From positions 403,047 to 467,046 of the forward strand of contig NZ_JARDUA010000004.1 in NCBI RefSeq assembly GCF_029360645.1: a stretch of DNA of 64,000 bases, read 5' to 3'. Below, piece by piece: positions 50,304 through 57,401 of this stretch (its first letter is position 1; the number at the start of each line of letters is the position of its first letter). The notes under the pieces were generated by a model. It ran no database searches. It saw only the letters and a list, made by a program, of their open reading frames with translations, and was not told the DNA's origin. The position numbers and the translations under genes were made by a program. Origin of the DNA: Pontibacter litorisediminis. Its GTDB lineage: Bacteria; Bacteroidota; Bacteroidia; Cytophagales; Hymenobacteraceae.

Positions 50304-50315
50304 TAGTTTTGTGCT
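50304..50315 (+). promoter_or_regulatory. -7 element directly before the HDAC-like gene
   Basis: TAGTTTTG at 50304-50311 fits TAnnTTTG and stands four bases from the ATG at 50316, the same spacing as for rlmN. No clear -33 TTTG is seen at the right distance. Predicts a leaderless mRNA. Confidence 0.45.
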
Positions 50316-51218
50316 ATGCTGAAGATTGCCTGGTCCGAAATATTTGCCCACAGCCTGCCCGAAGGCCACCGCTTCCCGATGGAGAAGTATGATCTGTTGC
50401 CCGAGCAGCTGCTGTACGAGGGCACCATTACGCATGATAACTTATTTGCGCCTGATCCGCTTAAAGAGCAGTTCATCCTCGACACACACGATACCGACTA
50501 TTGGCAGCGGCTTAGTAACCTGCAGCTCACGCCGTCGGAAATCCGAAAGACAGGCTTTCCGCTCTCCGAGCAGCTGGTGCAGCGCGAGGTGGTGATCATG
50601 AACGGCACGGTGCAGGCCAGCCTGTTTGCGCTGGAATATGGTATCGGGATGAACATCGCCGGCGGCACCCATCACGCCTTCACCGACCGCGGCGAGGGCT
50701 TTTGCCTGCTCAACGACATTGCCATCGCGGCCAACCACCTCCTCAAGTATAAAGGTATCAGCAAAGTGCTGGTGGTGGACCTGGATGTGCACCAGGGCAA
50801 CGGCACGGCGCAGATCTTCGAGTACGAACCGCGCGTGTTCACCTTCAGCATGCACTGCGGCCACAACTACCCGTTTCATAAAGAGAAGTCGGACCTGGAC
50901 GTGCCGCTGGCCGAGGGTACTGATGACAAAACCTACCTGGCTATACTTCAGGAGAAACTGCCGCGCCTGCTCGACGAGGTGCAGCCGGAGTTCGTGTTCT
51001 TCCAGTCGGGGGTGGATGTGCTGGCCACGGATAAGCTGGGCAAGCTGGGCATGAGCATAGAGGGTTGCAAGAAACGCGACCGCGCGGTGCTGGAGCTGTG
51101 CCGGAAAAACAACCTGCCGGTAACGGTAAGCATGGGCGGCGGCTACTCCGAGAAGATCGCGCACATTGTGGAGGCGCATGCCAACACGTTTCGGCTGGCG
51201 CAGCAGCTGTGGTTTTAG
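50316..51218 (+). CDS. histone deacetylase-like (AcuC-type) amidohydrolase
   Basis: A 300-residue zinc-dependent deacetylase. Key residues: GGTHHAFTDRGEGFCLLND (the double histidine near residue 115), VDLDVHQGNGTA (zinc ligands D-x-H near residue 151), the S-MHCGHNYPF segment and VFFQSGVDVLATDKLG (zinc aspartate), then the SMGGGYS tyrosine. Bacterial relatives deacetylate acetyl-CoA synthetase, polyamines or other small amines. It starts just after the DnaA-box stretch. TATACTT at 50942-50948 codes A-I-L with rare ATA and CTT codons. Confidence 0.93.
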   Translation: MLKIAWSEIFAHSLPEGHRFPMEKYDLLPEQLLYEGTITHDNLFAPDPLKEQFILDTHDTDYWQRLSNLQLTPSEIRKTGFPLSEQLVQREVVIMNGTVQASLFALEYGIGMNIAGGTHHAFTDRGEGFCLLNDIAIAANHLLKYKGISKVLVVDLDVHQGNGTAQIFEYEPRVFTFSMHCGHNYPFHKEKSDLDVPLAEGTDDKTYLAILQEKLPRLLDEVQPEFVFFQSGVDVLATDKLGKLGMSIEGCKKRDRAVLELCRKNNLPVTVSMGGGYSEKIAHIVEAHANTFRLAQQLWF

Positions 51219-51298
51219 TGGAGGAATTTTGAAGGAGTGATTGAGCGAATTAGTGAGTTATCAATGCTGCTCATCCTGATTCAGACGAGAAGTAGTCT

Positions 51299-51505
51299 TT
51301 AATCCCGCTCCCGCAGCTTGTCCTCATCGCGCTTCTTTATCGGGAAGATCATCCGGAGGATGAGGTAAATGACAGGGGCTAGGGCCAGCGTCAGGATCAC
51401 GATCAGGATGACCTTGAGCGCCTTGAAGAAAATGGTGATGGCCAGTGCCGAAAGAATAACGGAAACCGAGAAAAGGATCCAAAAGTTAATGGTTTGTCTG
51501 CTCAT
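51299..51505 (-). CDS. small two-helix membrane protein
   Basis: A 68-residue protein with two membrane helices (about 7-25 and 30-52) and a charged end KKRDEDKLRERD. No family recognised. It follows the gene at 51525 by 19 bases and may be the last gene of the polyketide synthase operon. Confidence 0.6.
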   Translation of the reverse strand: MSRQTINFWILFSVSVILSALAITIFFKALKVILIVILTLALAPVIYLILRMIFPIKKRDEDKLRERD

Positions 51506-51524
51506 GCCTGTACTTTAAAGGATA

Positions 51525-51710
51525 CTACGAAGATGGGCGCTCACCGGTGGCAATGCGGGCAACATACATGAAGAGCGGGAATAGGTAGAACATCAGCTCT
51601 GGCAGCGAGGGCACCGTCCCTTTATCAGCGACCAGTATAAGCGCAAGCAAAGTATAGGTAAGAGCCAGCCACAAATGGAGCCGCAGCGGCAAAAGCTTGT
51701 TCATCAGCAT
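51525..51710 (-). CDS. small two-helix membrane protein
   Basis: A 61-residue protein (MLMNKLLPLRLHLWLALTYTL onward) with two hydrophobic stretches and a short polar end ATGERPSS. The ATG at 51710 or 51704 is used; longer frames run into the methyltransferase gene. It lies 35 bases after the methyltransferase stop, in the same direction. Confidence 0.6.
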   Translation of the reverse strand: MLMNKLLPLRLHLWLALTYTLLALILVADKGTVPSLPELMFYLFPLFMYVARIATGERPSS

Positions 51711-51745
51711 CTTTATTGAGAGGTAAAGCTTAATGCACAGGTGGT

Positions 51746-52453
51746 TTATACTTTGTACAACAGCAACTGCCACCGGAAGGCCCACATCCAGCGCAGCTTA
51801 TACTTCGTGACGCCTGCCTGCCGCACCAGTTCCTCCAGCTCCTGCCTCCGGAAAGCCCGCCATACCGAAAGCGGCGCGTCGTTTTTTACAAGATGTGACC
51901 TGGAAAAGGCCCCCGTGATGTACTTGATGGAGTAATACGCCAGCCAGTGCCGGTGCAGATCGTTGATGATAACGGCCATACTTGCCTGCTGGTGCAGTTG
52001 CCCGAACATGCGCACCAGCTGCGCATCCGTAAAATGGTGGCAAAACAGGCTGCAGACCACCACATCATATTTTTTTTTGGCGAATTCTTCCGAGAAAACA
52101 TCGTGCTGCTGCACCTGCACCTCCGGGTAGTCACGGCAATGATTACGGGCGTACTGCACCATAAAGTCGTTGGCATCCACGCCCACCAGCTCTACATTTA
52201 TACTTCTGCGCCGGGCCCAGCGGGCCATACTTGTTAGGGTGTCGCCGCCGCCGCAGCCAATGTCAGCGATGCGCAGGTGCCGGGGCTTATACTTGGCCAC
52301 CAGCTTATCCAGCGCATCCAGCACCACTTTGTGCCCGCCCAGCCAGTTGTTGATCACCTCCAGCTCGGCCAGGTTCTGCCGCAGCTCCTCGCCACTTAGC
52401 GTCAGGTCGTCCATCAGCTCCGGCTCGTTAGACCGTTGCCTCAGCATGTGCAT
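51746..52453 (-). CDS. class I SAM-dependent methyltransferase of the type III PKS operon
   Basis: A 235-residue methyltransferase. The SAM site IADIGCGGGDTL is near residues 60-71, then VGVDANDFMVQYAR and the VVVCSLFCHHF stretch (motif post-II/III). The N-terminus RSNEPELMDDLTLSGEELRQNLAELEVINNWLGG is typical of methyltransferases tied to type III PKS genes in Bacteroidota. The ATG at 52453 overlaps the synthase stop at 52428 by about 26 bases, giving coupling. It probably methylates the polyketide product or its precursor. Confidence 0.85.
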   Translation of the reverse strand: MHMLRQRSNEPELMDDLTLSGEELRQNLAELEVINNWLGGHKVVLDALDKLVAKYKPRHLRIADIGCGGGDTLTSMARWARRRSINVELVGVDANDFMVQYARNHCRDYPEVQVQQHDVFSEEFAKKKYDVVVCSLFCHHFTDAQLVRMFGQLHQQASMAVIINDLHRHWLAYYSIKYITGAFSRSHLVKNDAPLSVWRAFRRQELEELVRQAGVTKYKLRWMWAFRWQLLLYKV

Positions 52454-53555
52454 AGTGTACTTTGAGCAACATCGATTCGAGGGTAAGGCCGGGGCCGAAG
52501 GCAAAGCTCAGCACCGGCTCGTTCTGCTCCTGCGGCGTCAGCGTCTGCATCAGCTCCTTCAGCACAAACAGCACCGTGGCCGACGACATGTTGCCGAAGT
52601 CGCGCAGCACCTGGTAGGCGAAGCGGTTGTCGTGGCGCGACATGCCCAGTTCCTGCTCTATCACCTCCAGGATGCGGCGCCCGCCGGGGTGTATGGCAAA
52701 AAGCTTTATCTCGGAGGCAGTGGTCTTCAGCCCCTGCAGCAGCCGCTCGGTCAGTTGTTTGATGCCTTTCTTAATGAGGTCGGGCACGTAGGAGGAGAGC
52801 GTCATTTCAAAGCCGGTGTCGCCGATGTGCCAGGCCATGTCGCGCTTGCCCGCCGGGGCCAGGTCGCAGTGGAACGACTGCAGCTCCAGGCTCACTTGTT
52901 GGCAGGGCTGCCCCTGCATCAGCACGGCCGCCGCCCCGTCGCCAAACAGAGCGTTCGACACCAGGTGGTCCTGCTCCGGGTTTTTCTGGAAATGGATGGT
53001 GCAGATCTCGGTGCATACCAGCATCACCTTCGCCTCGGGGTTTGCCCTGCAAATAGAGTCTGCCAGCTTAATGGCGTTAAAGGCCGCATAGCAGCCCATA
53101 AAGTTCACCGACGTACGCTGCACACAAGGCGAGAGATCCAGCCGCTCCACCAGCTCAATATCCAAGCCAGGGGCGTACATGCCCGTGCAGCTCACCGTGA
53201 TCAGGTGCGTCAGCTCGCGCAGCTGCGTTGGCCCCGCCTGCTCCAGGCAGCTGCGTATGGCTTTCTCTGATAAGTCCACGGCATGGCGGCGGTACACATC
53301 CATGCGCTGCTGCACCGTGGGGAAAGGCTCTAGAGTAGGGGTGTTGGGGTAAAAGGAGAAGCTGCCGTTCTGGCGGGTATAGTCCTCCAGCACACTGTAG
53401 CGCTGCCCGATGCCCGACACGCGGTACAGCGCCTTCAGCTTGCGGGTGTCCTGCTCGCCAAACTGCAGGGCGGCGGCCATAAAATCTGCCACCTGCATCT
53501 GCGGTATTTTGTGCGGAGGGTTTGCCGTGCCGATGGCGCAAATATAGCTCTTCAT
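52428..53555 (-). CDS. type III polyketide synthase (chalcone/alkylresorcinol synthase-like)
   Basis: A 375-residue homodimeric ketosynthase that extends a CoA starter with malonyl-CoA and cyclises it. Active-site cysteine in SVNFMGCYAAFNAIKLAD near residue 152; histidine in FAIHPGGRRIL; asparagine in FGNMSSATVLF. The ATG at 53555 (MKSYICAIGTANPP) was chosen since the family begins there; an upstream ATG adds residues not seen in it. The gap to the flavoprotein is 187 bases. With the adjoining flavoprotein and methyltransferase, the layout resembles the phenolic-lipid operon of Streptomyces (srsA-C). Confidence 0.92.
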   Translation of the reverse strand: MKSYICAIGTANPPHKIPQMQVADFMAAALQFGEQDTRKLKALYRVSGIGQRYSVLEDYTRQNGSFSFYPNTPTLEPFPTVQQRMDVYRRHAVDLSEKAIRSCLEQAGPTQLRELTHLITVSCTGMYAPGLDIELVERLDLSPCVQRTSVNFMGCYAAFNAIKLADSICRANPEAKVMLVCTEICTIHFQKNPEQDHLVSNALFGDGAAAVLMQGQPCQQVSLELQSFHCDLAPAGKRDMAWHIGDTGFEMTLSSYVPDLIKKGIKQLTERLLQGLKTTASEIKLFAIHPGGRRILEVIEQELGMSRHDNRFAYQVLRDFGNMSSATVLFVLKELMQTLTPQEQNEPVLSFAFGPGLTLESMLLKVHYAHAEATV

Positions 53556-53741
53556 GTAGTCGGGGTTGCAGGTGTAAAGCTTGTATCTATAGACTCTCTT
53601 AAGTGTATGGTTAACTTCTGGCAGCCGGAATGGTTTTGGCAGAGGCTGAGAATCAGGAGCCTGCCCCAAGCGGCTGCCTTGGTGTTACGCCTAAGTACGG
53701 AAGCAGTGGCGGATAAGATGTGAGCAGCGGCAGGTAGTGCC

Positions 53742-54860
53742 TCAGAAGGGCCGCCCGTGCGTTTGCCGCATGATCAGCTGCACGGCGGGCGGCACCACCT
53801 TCAGCAGCCCCACCGCCGCCTCCGACAGCAGCGGACCACCAAACAGCTGCTGCACCGTGCGCCCCAGGCGAAGGCGGCCGGCAAACTGCTTCTGCCAGGC
53901 CAGGGTATACTGCCGCTCCAGCTCCTGCCGCGTATAAGTGCCCGCAAAGTATTGCAATACCTGGTCGGTGGCAATCTTGGCTGCGTGTATGGCCATGGCC
54001 ATGCCGTTGCCGCAGAGCGGGGTGATCATGCCGGCCGCGTCGCCGCACATCAGCACATGGTTCTCCACGCAGGTTTTGGTGGAGAAGGAGATTTCGTTGA
54101 TGACCTCGGGCTGCGGGTACAGGAACTCAGCCGCTGTAAAGATCTGGCGCAGGTGCGGGTTGCGGTAAAGTATGGCCTGCTCCATGGCCGGTATGGAGCC
54201 GTGCTTTTTCAGGTTGCCGCGGGTGGTGAGGTAGCAGAGGCAGTACTTGCCGTCCTCAATGGCCGAGGTGCCGGCGTAACCGTCAGAGAAGTTGTGCAGG
54301 GCGATCAGATTGCGCGGAAAGTCATACCGGACATGGTACTTTACCCCGATGTACGGTGAGCGGGCCCTAAAGAAGCTGCGCTGCAGCTGGCGGTCTAAAT
54401 TGGAGCGCTTGCCGAAGGCGCCGATGGCAGTGCGCGCTTTTATACTTTTCCCATTGCTTAGCTGCACCGTAAATGCGTCGTTTTCGAAGGTTACGTCTTG
54501 CGCTGCCTGCTGAAGCAGGAACTGCACCCCCTGCTGCTGCGCCAGCTCATACAGGTAGCTGTCCAGAGTGTAGCGGCTCAGGCCAAAGCCGCCTAAATCC
54601 AATTTTGCCTGCAGCGTGTTTCCGGATGGCGAGCTAAGGGCAAAGTGGCTGATACGGGCAGGGTTCAGGGTGCTGATCTTTGCTCCGAGCTGGCGCAGGT
54701 AAGGCAGTGCCTCGTTTGAAACATACTCGCCACACACCCTGTGGAACGGATATGCCTTTTTCTCGACCAGCACCACCTGCAGGCCCGCTTTGGCAAACCC
54801 CAGTGCGCTTACCAGCCCGGCCAGCCCGCCACCTATCACCGCCACATCTTTTTTTATCAA
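53742..54860 (-). CDS. FAD-dependent oxidoreductase/monooxygenase of the type III PKS operon
   Basis: A 372-residue flavoprotein of the geranylgeranyl reductase / UbiH-like group. The FAD motif GGGLAGLVSALGFAKAGL is at residues 10-27, an ATG-like RTAIGAFGKRSNLDR follows, and GDAAGMITPLCGNGMAMA (the second FAD site) is near residue 280. It starts the operon. Its likely job is to hydroxylate or reduce a ring of the polyketide made by the next gene. It is divergent from the T9SS cargo-like gene across a palindrome. Confidence 0.88.
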   Translation of the reverse strand: MIKKDVAVIGGGLAGLVSALGFAKAGLQVVLVEKKAYPFHRVCGEYVSNEALPYLRQLGAKISTLNPARISHFALSSPSGNTLQAKLDLGGFGLSRYTLDSYLYELAQQQGVQFLLQQAAQDVTFENDAFTVQLSNGKSIKARTAIGAFGKRSNLDRQLQRSFFRARSPYIGVKYHVRYDFPRNLIALHNFSDGYAGTSAIEDGKYCLCYLTTRGNLKKHGSIPAMEQAILYRNPHLRQIFTAAEFLYPQPEVINEISFSTKTCVENHVLMCGDAAGMITPLCGNGMAMAIHAAKIATDQVLQYFAGTYTRQELERQYTLAWQKQFAGRLRLGRTVQQLFGGPLLSEAAVGLLKVVPPAVQLIMRQTHGRPF

Positions 54861-54917
54861 ACCGGTAGTTCTTTATAACATAAATTTTGTACAACTTTGT
54901 GTCTGTAAACTTGGTGA

Positions 54918-54939
54918 ATACCCCCTAATTAGAGGGTAT
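54918..54939. promoter_or_regulatory. 22-bp palindrome in the divergent promoter region
   Basis: ATACCCCCTAA at 54918-54928 and TTAGAGGGTAT at 54929-54939 are inverse complements with one mismatch. It lies 58 bases before the flavoprotein gene and 92 before the T9SS cargo-like gene, so it could be an operator for both. Confidence 0.5.
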
Positions 54940-55030
54940 AACACATGAACAAAAAATTAGGCGAAGCGTTTTAATAATGGAACGACTTTTGTCCTATACA
55001 TTACGTAAAGGATTTAGATATTTGACTTAT

Positions 55031-55411
55031 ATGAAACAAATTATACTTTCCGTATTTACATGTCTTACTGTGCTGGTTGTGCAGGCGCAGGCCAAGCCAC
55101 CTGTGCAGGTGCAGGCTACGCAGCAGCAAACAGATAAAAACCCGCTTGGCTTGCAGCAGGAGGAGGATGTGGCCATTTACCCTAACCCTAGCAATGGCGT
55201 GTTCACTGTTTCTGTCTCCAACCTGGAGGCGCAGCAGGTGGAGCTTACCATACTTAACGTAATTGGAAACGAGATTTACCGCGAAACGTTGAAGAACAAC
55301 GAGCCCAAGCTATCCAAGACCATCAACCTGGACCGCCACGCGAAAGGCTTATACTACATTAAGCTGGAAGCAGATAATTACAGTGCGGTGCGGCGCGTAG
55401 TGATAAAATAG
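55031..55411 (+). CDS. short T9SS type A sorting domain protein
   Basis: A 126-residue exported protein. Signal peptide (MKQIILSVFTCLTVLVVQAQA), a short Q-rich linker and a type A C-terminal domain of about 80 residues: DVAIYPNPSNGVFTVSVSN, then LTILNVIGNEIY, and a final GLYYIKLEADNYSAVRRVVIK. This domain sends proteins through the type IX system to the cell surface. Here it makes up almost the whole mature protein, with no room for a passenger domain, which is odd. Upstream ATG at 54977 is less likely. A 28-bp perfect hairpin follows. Confidence 0.85.
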   Translation: MKQIILSVFTCLTVLVVQAQAKPPVQVQATQQQTDKNPLGLQQEEDVAIYPNPSNGVFTVSVSNLEAQQVELTILNVIGNEIYRETLKNNEPKLSKTINLDRHAKGLYYIKLEADNYSAVRRVVIK

Positions 55412-55418
55412 TAGCAGC

Positions 55419-55483
55419 AGCATACCTGACAGCAACAACGGCTGCCCTTGAAAAAGGCAGCCGTTGTTGCTGTCAGGTATGCT
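55419..55483. terminator. 28-bp perfect hairpin between convergent genes
   Basis: Perfect arms AGCATACCTGACAGC.. at 55419-55446 and 55456-55483 with a 9-base loop CTTGAAAAA. It fills the gap between the T9SS cargo-like gene and the small lipoprotein gene whose stop begins at 55484. There are no T-runs next to the stem, so it would end transcription by structure, or act on the RNA's stability. Confidence 0.75.
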
Positions 55484-55825
55484 TTAGCGCTTCTCCGGAA
55501 GGATGGTTTTGGGCACAAAGCCGGTATACTGCGCCGTGTCCTGCCGGATGCGGGCTTTCGCGAACATGGTGTTGGAGGTATCGAGGATGTGGATCTGCTG
55601 CGTGGTGTCAAAGTAAGCTACAGAGTTTGCCTCAAAGTTAGGTTGGCTGTAGAGCTTGCCGCCGATGAGCGGCTTTACCATGTAAAGCACATCAGGGGGA
55701 AGTGGGGTCGGCTGCCCGGTTTCGCTGGCAATGGTGGCACTCTCCTCCCCATGCGTGTGTTCATCCCGGCCAGAGCAGGCACTCAGGCAAAGTACGGTAA
55801 GGGTAGCAAGAATGGGTATTTTCAT
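55484..55825 (-). CDS. small SH3-like lipoprotein
   Basis: A 113-residue lipoprotein; lipobox LSAC (cysteine near residue 17). The mature half has a string of short beta strands (MVKPLIGGKLYSQPNFEANSVAYFDTTQQIHILDTSNTMFAKARI) that fits a bacterial SH3-like fold. A short HTHG histidine stretch follows the anchor. Function unknown. Its transcript ends in the 28-bp hairpin. Confidence 0.75.
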   Translation of the reverse strand: MKIPILATLTVLCLSACSGRDEHTHGEESATIASETGQPTPLPPDVLYMVKPLIGGKLYSQPNFEANSVAYFDTTQQIHILDTSNTMFAKARIRQDTAQYTGFVPKTILPEKR

Positions 55826-55936
55826 AGGAATGCAAGGGAGTATATGTCTATGTGTATATGTGATATTAACTATAATGTTGCAAAAGGAGATGTAAAATAT
55901 ACTTTAGGCCAAGACGCTAGGAGCCAGAACACGGCA

Positions 55937-56992
55937 TCAGCGCTCCTGCAGGTATGCCTGCACCTGCCCCACGGTCTCCCTGGCCGACCGGCCCACGCCT
56001 ATAAGCGTAGCAGAGGCGAAACCAGTCCAGCCGCCATAGCCCACCAGCCAGAGGCCAGGGCAGTTTTTGGCCTTAGTGCCCTCTGTGTCTACCTTGCCGT
56101 TGTCGGTAACCACGTTCAAGGGTTCTAGGTGGTCCAGCGCGTAGCGGAAGCCGGTGCACCAGATAATGACATCGAACTGCTCGCGGCGGCCATCCTGCCA
56201 AACAACGCCTGTCTCCTCCAGGGCTTTAAAGGTGGGTACCGCGTGCAGCACACCTCTTTCCCGGGCGGCCTTTACAGAAGGAACCATCACAATGCTGCCT
56301 AGGTTCAGGTGCTTTGCATTAAATTCCCGCCCCTCTTTTTCAGCATAATACTTAGCCGAGGCCACATCAAAAAGCACGCGCCCATCCACATTGTCGGGCA
56401 GGAAGCAGGGCGTGCTTTGGGTAGCCCACACGGTCGTCGCCACCAACGATACCTCTGCCAGTATTTGCGCGCCCGAGTTGCCCTCGCCCACTATGAGCAC
56501 CTTTTTGCCCCGCAGCGGCTGCGCATTTTTATACATGGATGCGTGCAGCTGCAAGCCCTTAAAGCTGTTGCGTCCGGGCACGTCCGGGATGTAAGGCTTT
56601 TGCCAGGTACCGGTGGCGCTGATAAGAGCTTTGGCGTGGTAGGTTCCGTCGCTGGTGCGAAGTATAAAGTCTCCGTTTTGTCCGCGGGTAACCTCCTGCA
56701 CCTGCACCGGGCGTTGTACGGGTACCTGGTAGCGCTCCTCATACTGCTGCAGGTAACGCACCACCTCATGCCGGGTAGGAAAAGCATGCTGCGACTTTGG
56801 CATCAGCCAGCCGGGAAGGGAGCTTTGCTCAGAAGGGGAGAAAAGGGTGAGGGAGTCCCACGTACGCTGCCATGCCCCACCGGCAGCCACCTGATCGTCA
56901 AGCAACAGGTAGTTTAAGCTGGTTCTGCGCAAAAAATAGGCGCAGGCCAGGGCGCTCTGTCCGCCACCGATGATGATAAGGTCGTATGTCAT
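55937..56992 (-). CDS. flavin-dependent monooxygenase, ArsO-like
   Basis: A 351-residue flavoprotein. The FAD motif IIIGGGQSALACAYFLRR is at residues 6-23, and the NADPH motif VLIVGEGNSGAQIL near residues 166-179. The stretch GGAWQRTWDSLTLFSPSEQSSLPGWLMP is the marker of the ArsO group, which is found in arsenic resistance operons. No arsenic genes are next to it, so the substrate remains open. It stands alone, before tRNA-Arg. Confidence 0.85.
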   Translation of the reverse strand: MTYDLIIIGGGQSALACAYFLRRTSLNYLLLDDQVAAGGAWQRTWDSLTLFSPSEQSSLPGWLMPKSQHAFPTRHEVVRYLQQYEERYQVPVQRPVQVQEVTRGQNGDFILRTSDGTYHAKALISATGTWQKPYIPDVPGRNSFKGLQLHASMYKNAQPLRGKKVLIVGEGNSGAQILAEVSLVATTVWATQSTPCFLPDNVDGRVLFDVASAKYYAEKEGREFNAKHLNLGSIVMVPSVKAARERGVLHAVPTFKALEETGVVWQDGRREQFDVIIWCTGFRYALDHLEPLNVVTDNGKVDTEGTKAKNCPGLWLVGYGGWTGFASATLIGVGRSARETVGQVQAYLQER

Positions 56993-57263
56993 TCTCTTCT
57001 GTACTGCTTGCTGTTACTGGCTAGCATGGAATAGGTCCTCACGAAGTTACATACTTTATTTGAAGTGTTGTAAGGGGCAAAGATGATTAGGGGCGGGCAG
57101 GGCCGGAGATCCTTATTCTCTAGAGCCGGTGCCTGGCGGGCCGGCTAAACAATAGGTCAAACATTTTGCGCCCACTGTGGGACGCTAGCGGGTGGGGTTG
57201 TGTAAGGAAGTAAGTGGCTTTACAGGAGTTCTAGCGGGGTGTAAGCGCCTGCAGAAGGGGTAT

Positions 57264-57338
57264 TGGTGGCCTTGCCAGGAATCGAACCTGGATCTAGAGT
57301 TTAGGAAACTCCTATTCTATCCATTGAACTACAAGGCC
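57264..57338 (-). tRNA. tRNA-Arg (anticodon CCT)
   Basis: Minus-strand cloverleaf: acceptor GGCCTTG/CAAGGCC, D-arm GTTC..GAAT, anticodon stem GGAGT/ACTCT with loop TTCCTAA (anticodon CCT), T-arm CCAGG-TTCGATT-CCTGG. Discriminator A and an encoded CCA (57264-57266). 75 bases including CCA. Confidence 0.95.
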
Positions 57339-57401
57339 AGAGGTTTATACTTTGGCAGGGCGAATTTAAAGGATTTCTGCCACAAAACAAGCAGCTGCTC
57401 G

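Noticed and set aside
53556..53741. Hidden or frameshifted gene between flavoprotein and type III synthase
   Set aside because: The 187-base gap holds no open frame with domain signs; both flanking genes have normal ends.
57200..57400. Integration site at tRNA-Arg
   Set aside because: No integrase and no repeat of the tRNA 3' end is found nearby.
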